Shown here in pieces: positions 1 through 9,916 of a DNA stretch of 64,000 nt. Position 1 is the first letter of the stretch, and each line of letters opens with the position of its first letter. Location of the stretch: positions 1,054,001 to 1,118,000 of the forward strand of contig MCFH01000003.1 in assembly GCA_002104945.1 (NCBI GenBank), given 5' to 3'. The DNA comes from Piromyces finnis (Eukaryota; Neocallimastigomycota; Neocallimastigomycetes; Neocallimastigales; Neocallimastigaceae). Under the pieces are notes generated by a model. That model had not been told where the DNA came from. It did not search any database and worked only from the letters and a program-made list of their open reading frames with translations. A program made the position numbers and the translations under genes.

Positions 1-946
1 AGCAAATATGACAGTATGTACGGTGGCTTCTGTTTATATTTCTTCTACTACCGTAGTTTTTGTTCTTTGTTTATTTGTTTTCTTTACTAACAAAATCAAC
101 ATCCATTGGATCATCAACTTCGTCATCTTCATCTTGGTCGTTGTTGGTCCAATCTTCAAAGTTGGATTTGGCATTGATGTAACTTTTGACCTTCTCATAG
201 AGCTGATCAGAAATTTCATCTAAAGTTACGTTCAATTGGTTCTTGACACTTCGTGGAAGAGAATTGTACATATATTTCAATTTTTCCCTTTCACTTAAAG
301 ACATTCTTTATTCAGACATCACAAGGAAGATTTCCTTGATTTTATCAATGGTTTTACTGACCTTGCTTACATCTTCAGTATGTAATTTTCTTAACTTCTT
401 TAGCCAGTATTCGATGTCTTCATTTGCGTTACCATATTTTGTATTCAACTTCTTGAATACTTGGTAACAGCTAGTACTATGACCAATCTCTCTGAGGATC
501 TTCTCATCCACATTTTGAATGATCATAAGGTGTACATCAGCATTTAGACTTTCAGCTGCTGATATTATCTCGGCCTTATAAATAAGCAAGTTTGCCAATT
601 TATCGGCGGCTACAACATTAATATTATTAAAGTTACTGCTTGGACTGACATCCTCCCCCATAGCTTTAGTAAGGGTTTTGTAAACGGACGCGAGGATGTT
701 ATTAGTACGGTAGTTAGCAATAATTTTTACAATAGCCATAGTGTAAACATCTTTAAGATTAAAGTCTATCTCAAAGCTGTCGTCTTTGATGGTTCCAACA
801 ATGTCATAATCAAGATAGCTAATTAGACCCTGTCTAGAAGCAGCTGACTTGATTAAAAGACTCCAAGTGTCAAAGTTGGATTTTCCATGAAGACGTTGGT
901 CATTGGCTAAAATTAATTGCTGGGATATACTAAAAATTTTAATCAC
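1..946 (-). pseudogene. Ty1/copia-like gag relic, cut by the window edge
   Basis: One minus-strand frame runs from about 946 to base 2. It has the look of a copia-type Gag: an N-terminal motif HGKSNFDTWSLLIKS, a helical middle with KLNTKYGNANEDIEYWLKKL, a Ser/Glu region, an acidic linker and finally a CHIC pair (bases 2-13). The CHIC pair is the first half of a CCHC zinc knuckle that continues outside the window. The frame is broken by two in-frame TAA stops, at 308-310 and 71-73. The rest of the frame continues unchanged on both sides, so these are point changes, not frameshifts. The first usable codon is GTG and no ATG lies near the start, so the 5' end is probably also lost. Gag would coat the RNA in a virus-like particle. 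The coding stretch that follows gag in an intact element lies outside the window. Confidence 0.7.
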
Positions 947-2170
947 ACAAAAATTTTTGTTTTGAAATTTTCTTAAGAAATTTTTATTATTGATTAGAGT
1001 TTGAGACTCTTAATCTGTGAAATAAATTTAATTAATAAATAATTTTATTAATAAGGTTAACAAAGAGAAAAAGTTACATTGTAAACATTACAGTTATATA
1101 ATAAGATGTAAGGTCGTATGACCATAGAAAATAAAATAAAATAAATAAAAAATAACTATCTCTACAACACGTAGACATTACGTTTACAACACTTTTAATA
1201 CATTTATGTTTTTATAAATTAGTCACGTGTCATGAATATATGATATAGATAAATGATATAAGTTTCTTTTATGTTGTAGTAATTTAATATTAGTTTATTT
1301 ATAATTTATTATATTAGGTGAAAAATATTTTATTACTATTAACTTCTCTCTTATTAATAATTTCACTTATAATATTTTCTTATTAATTATTAAAGCTCTT
1401 CTCTTTCTAATTATTAATTATTTTTACATGAATATTTTTATATTATAAAATTCCTATAATATAATTGAATATCAACTATATAATGTAATGTATTCATAAT
1501 ATATGAATAATAATTAAATAGGATATAGTATAATATCTTTTACATTTTATATGAAATATTACTATATAAGGAAAGGTAATGTAATACAAATAAGTATTAC
1601 AATAAAATTAATACTAATATATAATATTAATATTTAAGAATATAATGAAATATGTACATGAATTCTATAACTAATATATAAATAATGTATTATAATATAT
1701 ATCAATTATTATATTATTATTATGAAATATTATATATAAATTTTTATAGATGAAATTGAATATTTTAAATAATAAAAATTATTTTAAATATTGGCTAATA
1801 TGTAGCTAGACATATTAATTTCATATCAGAAACTTCCCTGCTAGAATTGAGCTATAATTATTAATTATTTGATATAATTAAAATAATTATATGCGAAATA
1901 ATTTAATAAAATTTATATTGAAATATTTTTATAATTATATAAAAAAAAATTAAAAATTTTTATAAAAATTTTTATATTTAAAATTTTTTTTTTTTTTGTT
2001 TTGTTTTGTTTATATATATATGTATATATCTTTCTATTATTATTAATAATTAATATAATTATTAATCTACTAAGTTATCAATCTTCCTCTTACTTATTAT
2101 TATAATTATATACTTATATAGTTAGTATATATATATTTTAATACATTTATAATTTTATTTCATTTTATTT
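947..2170. other. AT-rich stretch without a gene
   Basis: This stretch lies between the gag relic and the pol relic. It holds long A/T runs, TA repeats and short inverted AT words. No coding stretch was recognised on either strand. It may hide the LTRs of one or both flanking retroelements, but I could not find a direct repeat with TG..CA ends or a tRNA primer site. Confidence 0.5.
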
Positions 2171-3300
2171 CTACTCCCTGAATGGTAATATATTTTTAAA
2201 ATGGACATTTCTTTCTAAATATTGTCCCGTCAGTTCATCTTGTAATTTAGCTGTGTTCCAAGATATTTCTCTAATAATAAAAGGACCAATAAAATAGGGT
2301 TCTAACTTGTTTCTTTGTTGGTTCCTAATCTTTACCTTATCCCCTATTTTGTAGTTAATTTTATTGTTCATACTTTGTTGAGCTAATCTTCTACTTTTCC
2401 AATAATTTATCGTCCCTAGCATTTTACTGGCAGCTTGTTTTACCCATTTGGCGTGGTCTATGAATCTTTCCATTAATAATTCTTCTATTGATCTTTCTTC
2501 TATACTTAATATTGAATTTCTTATATTTATATCAATTGGAATATTTTCTGATCTTCCATACAAGAGTTCAAAACTTGAATAACCAGTAGAAACAGATTTA
2601 CAAGTTCGAATAGCCCATAATGCAATTGGTAACAATACATCCCAGTTTTCATTGTTATCAGAGAAATTTCTTAATTGCTTACCAATTTCTCTGTTTCTGT
2701 TTTCCACCAGTCCATTAGATTCCGGATGGTATGTATTAATGAAATGAATGTATACATCATAAAGATCTACAAATATTTTTGTGTACTCTGAAACAAATTG
2801 TACACCATTATCTGTTATTATTAATTGTGGAGTTCCATGCCTACTAAATACTTCAACTAAGAAATTAGTTACGTCTTGAGAAGTAGTAGTTCTAACTGGT
2901 TTTGCTTCCACCCATTTTGTAAAGTAATCCACACATACCATTATATATTTATTCCCAAGTGTGGTTTCTCTTAATGGACCTATAATATCAAGACCAAGTC
3001 TAACAAAGGGTGCTTCTACAGGAGTTCTAAACTTTTCTGTCGGCTTTGGTAATGGCTCAGATTTATTTAACTGATATATTTTACATAAGGAGACATATTT
3101 TTTTACATCAATGATTAAATTTTTCCAATAAAATTTGTTTTTGATTCTTTCATAAGTTTTCTGTACTCCTTCATGTCCAATTCTATGCTCTTTTGCAATT
3201 ATTTTAATTTTAGTGTAAGGGTCATCAATAATCTCCCTAAAATTATTATTATCCTTGAAATATAATTTATTGTCAATAGTGACAATTTTATCATTTAAAA
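2171..3300 (-). pseudogene. Gypsy integrase fragment
   Basis: The open stretch extends upstream of the first ATG at 2941 to about 3300, where it meets the RNase H frame after a one-base shift. The N-terminal zinc-binding region shows H-R-I-G-H (about 3177-3191) but the later pair reads C-K-I-Y instead of C-x-x-C, so one zinc ligand is lost. The catalytic core has the D of VDYFTKWVEAKPV, the D of LIITDNGVQFVS and the E of HPESNGLVENRNREIGK, so the D,D,E triad is present. A C-terminal DNA-binding region (KIGDKVKIRNQQRNKLEPYFIGPF) is recognisable, and no chromodomain follows. The product would join element DNA to the genome. Confidence 0.85.
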
Positions 3301-3409
3301 TTTTTTCATAAAATCGGAAACAAATTTTTCGTTCTCCTCCTCGGTAAAATTGGAACTATTGGTTTTGTTGGAAATATCGATATTATTGATATTATTATTA
3401 TTGTTTTTA

Positions 3410-3456
<47 letters not shown>

Positions 3457-4170
3457 TTCCAAATTATCCAAATTATTAGCAATAAACTTATTAATGTTAC
3501 TATTATTCTCATCTTTATTATTATTGTCATTACCATCAGAAATAGTAGTGTTAACAATTAAATTCTCTTTCAAAGTTATTCTGGATAAGGCATCAGCAAT
3601 TTTATTAGCTTTTCCTGGTTGATAAATAATATTAACTTTTAATTGACTAAATTTATCACACCAGCGTTGATGTTTCTTTGTATTCGGTTCTCCTTTCTTA
3701 ATGATGGGAACTAAAGGTTCATGATCAGTATAAAGAATGGTTTGAAATGGATTCCCTAGAATATATGGTTCAAATTGTAAAAGACAATAATAAGCAGCAG
3801 TACCTTCTAATTCAGTAGTGGTATAATTTTCTTCCGTTTTCTTAATACTTCTACTAACAAAATAAACTGGGTGTTCAATATTGTCATCATATAACTGTAG
3901 TAAAACACCACTAATTCCATATCCACAAGCATCAGATCTAATTATAAAAGGAACATCAAATTTAGGAAAACAAAGAATTGGTGCATTAACTAGGCAATAT
4001 ATCAGATTTCTGAAACTTTGTTCTTGAATTTCTGTCCATTCATATTTAATTTTTTTCTTTAATAGTTTGCAAAGAGGAGCTGCAATAGCAGAATAATTTT
4101 CAATAAAATTTCTGTAATAACTAGTCATACCTAAAAATGAACGTAGTTCAGAAATATCTCGTGGTGTGAG
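3295..4170 (-). pseudogene. Gypsy RT thumb, RNase H and poly-Asn linker
   Basis: Reading starts just after the RT deletion point with [20 protein letters not shown], the usual boundary between RT thumb and connection. RNase H follows with the motifs RSDACGYGISGVLLQ (first Asp), TTELEGTAAYYCL (Glu) and ILYTDHEPL (second Asp). The C-terminal part ends in QRWCDKFSQLKVNIIYQPGKANKIADALSR, where the final Asp is in DALSR. The catalytic acidic residues therefore look intact although the RT itself is broken. After that comes an Asn-rich linker encoded by an (AAT)n repeat around 3403-3452. The frame stops at 3297 because of a one-base shift inside an A run; the integrase continues in the neighbouring frame. 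Confidence 0.85.
3403..3452. repeat. (ATT)n microsatellite inside the retroelement
   Basis: An uninterrupted ATT/AAT triplet run that, on the coding minus strand, adds a poly-Asn stretch to the polyprotein. Similar tracts occur in the host genes of this window. Confidence 0.8.
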
Positions 4171-5225
4171 TCAAAAATTTCTTTGATTTTAGGTAGGGCG
4201 TATGCATCTTTAACAGTTACATTATTTAATTTTCTAAAATCAATGCAAAGGCGCCATTTTCCATTTTTCTTCTTAACCATAACCACTGGAGAAGCCCACG
4301 GAGAATGAGACGGTTCAATTAGACCTTTATTAATTAGTTTTTCTAATTCTTCTTTTAAACCTGATAATTGAACTTGTGAAATATTATAAGCTTTTTGTTT
4401 AATAGGGCGCACATTATCCTCCAAAATAATGTGGTGTGGTAACAAATTTGATGGTTCCAAATCATCAGAAGATACAGCAATAACATCATTAAAATTTTTA
4501 AGAAGAGAACTAAATAAATTTTTATCAACATCGTTATCAACTTTGATATTAGAAATTATATTATTAATAATATCCATTTTATTATTATTATTATTTTCTA
4601 TTTTGTTAGGTCTATTTTCTTCAACTACAGCTAAAATAGTACTAGCGGTTATATCTTCATAATCAAAATAAATATCTTCTACATCATTGGAATAGCAAGA
4701 AAGAGCTTGGGATTGAAATATAGAAATATCTTCAACATCAACAATAGGAATAAATTTTTTATCAGAAGATTTCAAAATTAATGTTTTATCAACTGTATCA
4801 ATCATAATGCGATTTTCATTTTGTGTTTTAAATCCAATAATAGCATCATAAAATGAATCGTTTTTATCTGATATTCTAAATATAGAATCAAATTCAATTT
4901 TGCCTATTTTTACATGAAGTTTCACTAGATCATATACTCTAGCAACATCATCAACCATTGCTTGTCTTATTCTTCCTCTAATTTGTCCTACAATTTCAAA
5001 ATCTTTAATTTTATTATCTAAAAAGGAGCGCGTAATTAAATTTGTATTACTACATGCATCAATAAATATAGCTGCTGAATGGGAATTGATTGTACCATGA
5101 ACAACTGCAACATCATGATCGTTTACTTTGGTTCTTCCATCGATATTAATGAAATTATTATTTAATTTATACAAATTATTATTATTTTCATCAACTTCAG
5201 TGGTACTAATAGTAATATTATCCAA
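4131..5225 (-). pseudogene. Gypsy protease and N-terminal reverse transcriptase fragment
   Basis: The fragment opens with an Asn-rich stretch and then a retropepsin-like region, [19 protein letters not shown], where the usual catalytic D-(S/T)-G is replaced by D-A-C. The RT fingers follow: an [20 protein letters not shown] motif, then [20 protein letters not shown] and [19 protein letters not shown], all typical of gypsy RTs. The frame ends shortly after KIKEIFDS. The next residues expected in RT (the YF..LDL..GY block, the NAPATFQ block and the YxDD catalytic pair) are absent. The flanking sequence jumps straight to the end of the RT thumb. The first in-frame codon is TTG, just after a stop, so translation from this copy is unlikely. 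Confidence 0.85.
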
Positions 5226-5308
5226 CTTTAAATTATATAATTAATATATTTAAATTACAACTAAATATTATATTAATAAAAATTTTTACTGCAGTATAAA
5301 AAAACTTT

Positions 5309-5904
5309 ATTAAAATTTTTAACATAAATTTAAATGTTTCAATAAATAAGGCTAACTTGATAATATCACAATTTGTATTTAGTAGATAAATCATTAGGTA
5401 CAATATGTAAAAGGTCAATTTAATATATAATTAGTATTGATATATTATTAATAGAGATAAAATAACAAAACCTCTCAAACATAAAATAAAATATCATATA
5501 TATCAATCAAAAGTTATCGCGCAAGATAATAATAAAAGTAACAAATTTAAATATATATATAAAATGAAAAACTTAAATAAATATATAATGTAAATATATA
5601 ATATATATATTAATGTTAAAAAAATATATATAAAAATATATATTTTATTAAATCTGTGAAATAAAAAGAAATAAATTTTATTGATTTGAAAAAAAAATAA
5701 ATACTTTTTATGATAATAAATATGCTGGAAGAGAAAAAAAAATAAAACTTACTAATATTTAAAAAACAATTTTAATATTAAATAAAATATGTTAATAAAA
5801 CTTTTTGTTATAAATAAAAATATTAAAAAATTTGTTAATTTTTTTTTACTTTAAATAACTGTATGATCTATGCTTTAATTATTAACTTTAAATAACTGAA
5901 ATTA
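5309..5904 (-). repeat. Donor copy of a circularly permuted inverted duplication (3' flank of CMS1)
   Basis: Bases about 5309-5609 are the reverse complement of 9078-9385, and about 5610-5900 are the reverse complement of 9385-9637. The similarity is high, with only scattered differences. The two halves are in swapped order in the other copy. The donor starts and ends with the same four bases, ATTA (5309-5312 and 5901-5904), the latter overlapping the CMS1 stop codon. A 37-bp segment lies between two copies of ACTTTAAATAACTG (starting near 5848 and 5885) here, and is absent in the other copy. Confidence 0.8.
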
Positions 5905-7576
5905 GTAAAGAGCAATCTTTTGAGATTGATCTTTTATTCTATCAATACAATATTGTTTTATAAAGATAAGAAGATCCTTTCGAATTTCCGGTATTTCAAA
6001 TATATTTCTATTTTTGGAATCTTTATAATTGTAATCAATAACTAATAAATCTAATTTATTCATATTCAAAGAATCTATAAAACATTTATATTGTAAAATA
6101 TATTTTTTGATTAATATTTTCATTGACTCTTAATAAATTATTTAAATAATTGCTTATTTATCAATAAATACCATTTTCTGCTAATTTGATCAATCTATTT
6201 GGAGTACCAACAGCAATTTTTACAACAGATTTGCTTAAAAATTCAACTTGTTCCTTAACTTTCATATGCTTAGAAAAAAGTTTACCAACTTTACAATATT
6301 TTGAAAATTCGCTTAAGGCACTATTATGAATATTTATAAATAAATAATATATAAATTATTATTATTATTATTTAAAATCTATGAAAATATGAAAATTTTT
6401 TTCATTTATTTTAATAATAATTTTTTAACTACAATATAAAGCTAAAAATATAAATATTTCTTACCGAATAACTTCAACGGCTCTTATAGCAGATTGAGTA
6501 ACGACTAAAACACTAGGTTGACCATGGTAATCTGATTCTTTTGGAGGTTTTCCAAGATGTTTTTTCCAATTTGGATAAACTTGTTTAATGTATGATGAGA
6601 GATTAGTTAATGTACGTTGTTCGGAAGAAAAACTTGAATTAACAAATGAACCATCTATTAATAAAAGAAAGAGTTGATTTAATAATTTTATTAATTAAAA
6701 TGAATAATAATTGTTGTCACTAGTAATGATATTTTAAATAATTTTATTTTCATAATTTCTTCAGTTTAAAGATAAATTTTTATTATATAATTACCATTAA
6801 TTTCATCCTTTTCAATTTGAGTAACTGAATTGTTTCCATCAATAGAACTCCAGAAGATTTCAGAATCTGATTTACTTTTCTTTTCATTTTCTTGCTCTAA
6901 TTTTTCTTTTTCTAATCTTATTCTCTTTTATTCGAAATTTTCAATGAAATCAATAATTTTTTATTTAAAATTTTGAAATTTAATGTTTTTTTTTTTTTTT
7001 TTTTTTTTTTTTTGAAATTTATTATTTGTAATAAATATATATATATTATTTTTTTTAAACAATTAAGATATAAAAAAATATAATATTAGGAAATTTAAAA
7101 TACATTTATAAAATTATTAAAAAAAAAAATAATTTTAAAAGATTATTAATACTAGTTTGAATATATATATTGTCATTAAAACTTTTAAAATAAATTGTTA
7201 CCTTTTTCTTTTTCATCTCTTCACGCTTCTTTTTTGCTTTGGCTTTCTTTAAAGCTTCCTTTTCTTTAGCTTCTTGTTCTTGTTTAGCTTTCTTTTCTTC
7301 GCTAATTTCATTATCTTCTTCATTATCATTTCCATCTTCTTCTTCCTTTTCTTCTTCATTATCTTCTTCTTCTACAATATTGTCATTATCATTATTTTCA
7401 TCATCACTATCCTCAAGTTTACGTTTTTTATTATCTGTTTTTTCATCTTCATTTTCACTACTATCTATATCACTACCATAAACAAGATTATCATTTAATT
7501 CATCAGCACCTGCTTCATCCCCGCTAGCTATCTTTTCGTCATAAATAAGATTATCGTCCAAATCGTCAGCACCCAT
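5902..7576 (-). CDS. CMS1: CMS1/CMSS1-family ribosome biogenesis protein, five exons
   Basis: Exons by splice signals and phase: 7202-7576, 6795-6924, 6465-6654, 6172-6320 and 5902-6074, giving about 338 residues. The first exon starts at ATG 7574-7576 and codes for an acidic, then Lys/Glu-rich, low-complexity N-terminus (about residues 1-150). The conserved part follows: PSVLVVTQSAIRAVEVIRAL, then KLFSKHMKVKEQVEFL, then VVKIAVGTPNRL, and finally LDLLVIDYNYKDSKNRNIFE with EIPEIRKDL. This series matches yeast Cms1 and human CMSS1, nucleolar proteins linked to the 90S pre-ribosome and resembling a DEAD-box helicase core without the catalytic motifs. All introns are GT..AG. The phases agree across all four joins, so the gene looks intact. 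The protein is a little longer than the roughly 280-290 residues of yeast and human homologues because of the charged N-terminus. Confidence 0.9.
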
Positions 7577-7961
7577 GATTTATTTGATATTTATTTTATA
7601 TAATAATAATTTTTATTTTATAAAAATTTAAATTATTTTGAAATTAAAGAAATATATATAAATAAATTTATACTTCCTATTAATTTGATTGGGTTAAATT
7701 ATTGAATATTTTTCATGTTTTTGATTTTAAAAATATGAAAATAATAATTAAGGAAAGGAGGTTAATAAAATAAAAAAAGACTTTAAAGAAAACTTCAATA
7801 TATTAATACGAAAATAAAATACTCATTCTAACTATAATATCCTTTTTCATATAAAGAAAGTGATATAAAAGGATATATAAAAAATACTTTTTTTAAATAT
7901 TTTAAAATTTTAAAAACAATTAATTCATTATTCCCTTATAATAAACTTATAATAAACAGTC

Positions 7962-7997
7962 AGTATTTTATTTGAAATGCTTTTCAAATAAAATACT
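7962..7997. repeat. Perfect 16-bp hairpin with a 4-base loop
   Basis: The left arm AGTATTTTATTTGAAA at 7962-7977 pairs perfectly with 7982-7997 around the loop TGCT. It sits about 390 bp upstream of the CMS1 start codon and 65 bp from a second hairpin. Confidence 0.7.
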
Positions 7998-8042
7998 TTT
8001 AATTTGATTTTGTATTCCAGGGTACACCTTTTATATTTATTA

Positions 8043-8067
8043 GCATCTTTCAATGTATAAAAGATGC
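8043..8067. repeat. 8-bp hairpin GCATCTTT / AAAGATGC
   Basis: The arms at 8043-8050 and 8060-8067 pair perfectly around a 9-base loop. The arms have more G/C than the surrounding DNA. No function is known. Confidence 0.5.
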
Positions 8068-8367
8068 CAGGAAAAATTATGTAGAAAACGTCATTCCCAA
8101 TTATCATATTTTCAACATGAGTAAACTACTAATTTTAGTTTTCACAACAGAAAATTAAAAAAAAAAAAAAAGTACTCAATCATTTAAAGGATAATAAAGT
8201 AGTGAAATAAAATAAAATGATAAATAAAAAATATTATTGCTATAAAAGATTTGATTATTAAAGGAAAGATTTTTGAAATAGAAATCAGAAAATGCAAGAA
8301 ATCAACCAAAAGTGAAAAAAAACATTCTAAGAAATAATGTCAGAAAGGAATAAAACATAGCGAACAA

Positions 8368-8425
<58 letters not shown>

Positions 8426-9077
8426 CAATTAAATACAATAGAATGTATTAATAATATCAATTGAAATGTGAATCATTTTTAAACAAGACTATAATAATTA
8501 AGGTAAAAAATAAGTATGATTCAACTAGTTGCTCAAAATCAAAAGTTAATAATATCAAAAAGTATTGTGAGTTTAGAAAAATTTCAAGTTGAGTATTGGA
8601 TTCAAAAACTTTCATTAAAATTATTAAATTAATTAAGTTCCTGTTAAATATTAATGAAATGTTTTACATATAATAAATGGAAATCAAGAAATGAATTATA
8701 TATACATCAATATTCAAAGGATATTAAACAGGATTAATAAAATATATTTAATTCTTATTTGCAAAAATGTTACTTTTTGTTTTTGAGGAATATTATACAG
8801 TGAATTAAAAATATATATATATATATTTCAAAAATCTATAAAATTCATTCACATAATGACAGCAGAGTTTACCAATTTTTGATTAATAACTATTTTCAAA
8901 TGACTAATATAACTTTTTTACATTATGGTTTATAAAATAAATACTAATATTCAAATATATTTAATTAAAAAAATGTATTGGTTTTAATTAATAAAATGTA
9001 AAAATTACAATTTAAATATTATAGTTTTATATAATGAAATAGAATATAATGATGTTATTAGTTAATTATTTCTAGTA

Positions 9078-9637
9078 TTCTATATATATTATATATTTAC
9101 ATTATATATTTATTTAAATTTTTCATTTTATATATATATATTTAAATTTGTTACCTTTATTATTATCTTGCGCGATAACTTTTGATTGATATATATGATA
9201 TTTTATTTTATGTTTGGGAAGTTTTGTTATTTTATCTCTATTAATAATATATCAATACTAATTATATATTAAATTGACCTTTTACATATTGTACCTAATG
9301 ATTTATCTACTAAATACAAATTGTGATATTATCAAGTTAGCCTTATTTATTGAAACATTTAAATTTATGTTAAAAATTTTAATTTCAGTTATTTAAAGTA
9401 AAAAAAATTAACAAAATTTAATATTTTTATTTATTACAAAAAGATTTATTAAAATATTTTACTTAATATTAAAATTGTTTTTTAAATATTAGTAAGTTTT
9501 ATTTTTTTTTCTCTTCCAGCATATTTATTATCATAAAAAGTATTTATTTTTTTTTCAAATCAATAAAATTTATTTCTTTTTATTTCACAGATTTAATAAA
9601 ATATATATTTTTATATATATTTTTTTAACATTAAGTT
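9078..9637 (+). repeat. Permuted inverted copy of the CMS1 3' flank
   Basis: This copy matches the reverse complement of 5309-5900, but its two halves are in swapped order. Its left end (TATATATATT) and right end (AACATTAA) are exactly adjacent in the donor, at about 5609/5610. Its internal junction near 9385 joins the two ends of the donor through a TAAT overlap, continuing into the CMS1 stop-region word TTTCAGTTATTTAAAG. The arrangement is what an excised circle reinserted at another break point would leave. No coding capacity. Confidence 0.8.
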
Positions 9638-9916
9638 CAATTCTAATTAAAATAATAGTAATAATAAATAGTAAATAAATAAATAGTAAATAATAAAATA
9701 CTGTAATTTAGTAATAACTTATAGTTGAAAAGCAACTCTAAATGAAATCATATTTAAATTATAAAGAATAATTTTGAAAATACCGGAAAAAAAAATTACT
9801 TAATATTTTTTTTATTAACATTTCATTTTTATTTACATTAATACAACTATTATATATAAAATATATTTAAACTTTAAAAATCATTATATGTTGATATTAA
9901 GAAAAAAGTATATTAA
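9638..9916. other. AT-rich gap between the permuted repeat and the CAP gene
   Basis: A/T-rich with no recognisable gene. It probably holds the 3' untranslated region of the CAP/chitin-binding gene. Confidence 0.4.

Larger units (their letters stand above)
2171..5225 (-). mobile_element. Defective Ty3/gypsy-like retrotransposon pol region
   Basis: The order on the minus strand is protease, reverse transcriptase, RNase H, integrase, which is the Ty3/gypsy order (copia elements have integrase before RT). No gag, no primer-binding site and no convincing LTR pair was seen. The 5' end of the open frame (5225) is not an ATG and follows a stop, so the left part of the polyprotein is missing. There are at least three disabling lesions: loss of gag, an internal deletion in RT near 4170, and a one-base frameshift near 3305. 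An (AAT)n tract codes for a poly-Asn run between RNase H and integrase. The element cannot move by itself. Confidence 0.85.
7577..9077. other. AT-rich intergenic stretch upstream of CMS1
   Basis: No gene was recognised. The stretch holds A/T homopolymers (including a purine run of about 50 bases near 8367-8424), TA repeats and two clear hairpins listed separately. It should contain the CMS1 promoter, but no specific motif could be called in such AT-rich DNA. Confidence 0.5.

Noticed and set aside
8-223. Open stretch on the plus strand opposite the gag relic
   Set aside because: It mirrors the real gag frame and has only hydrophobic low-complexity sequence.
305-310. In-frame TAA as evidence of a changed genetic code
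   Set aside because: All intact genes of the window end at ordinary TAA/TGA stops, and TAA within introns is common. The gag stops are best read as decay.
1000-2170. LTRs for the copia or gypsy relics
   Set aside because: No direct repeat with TG..CA ends or primer-binding site could be found by eye.
5233-5418. Open stretch of 61 residues upstream of the gypsy relic
   Set aside because: It lies in the permuted AT-rich repeat, has no homologue I recognise and is explained by chance in T-rich DNA.
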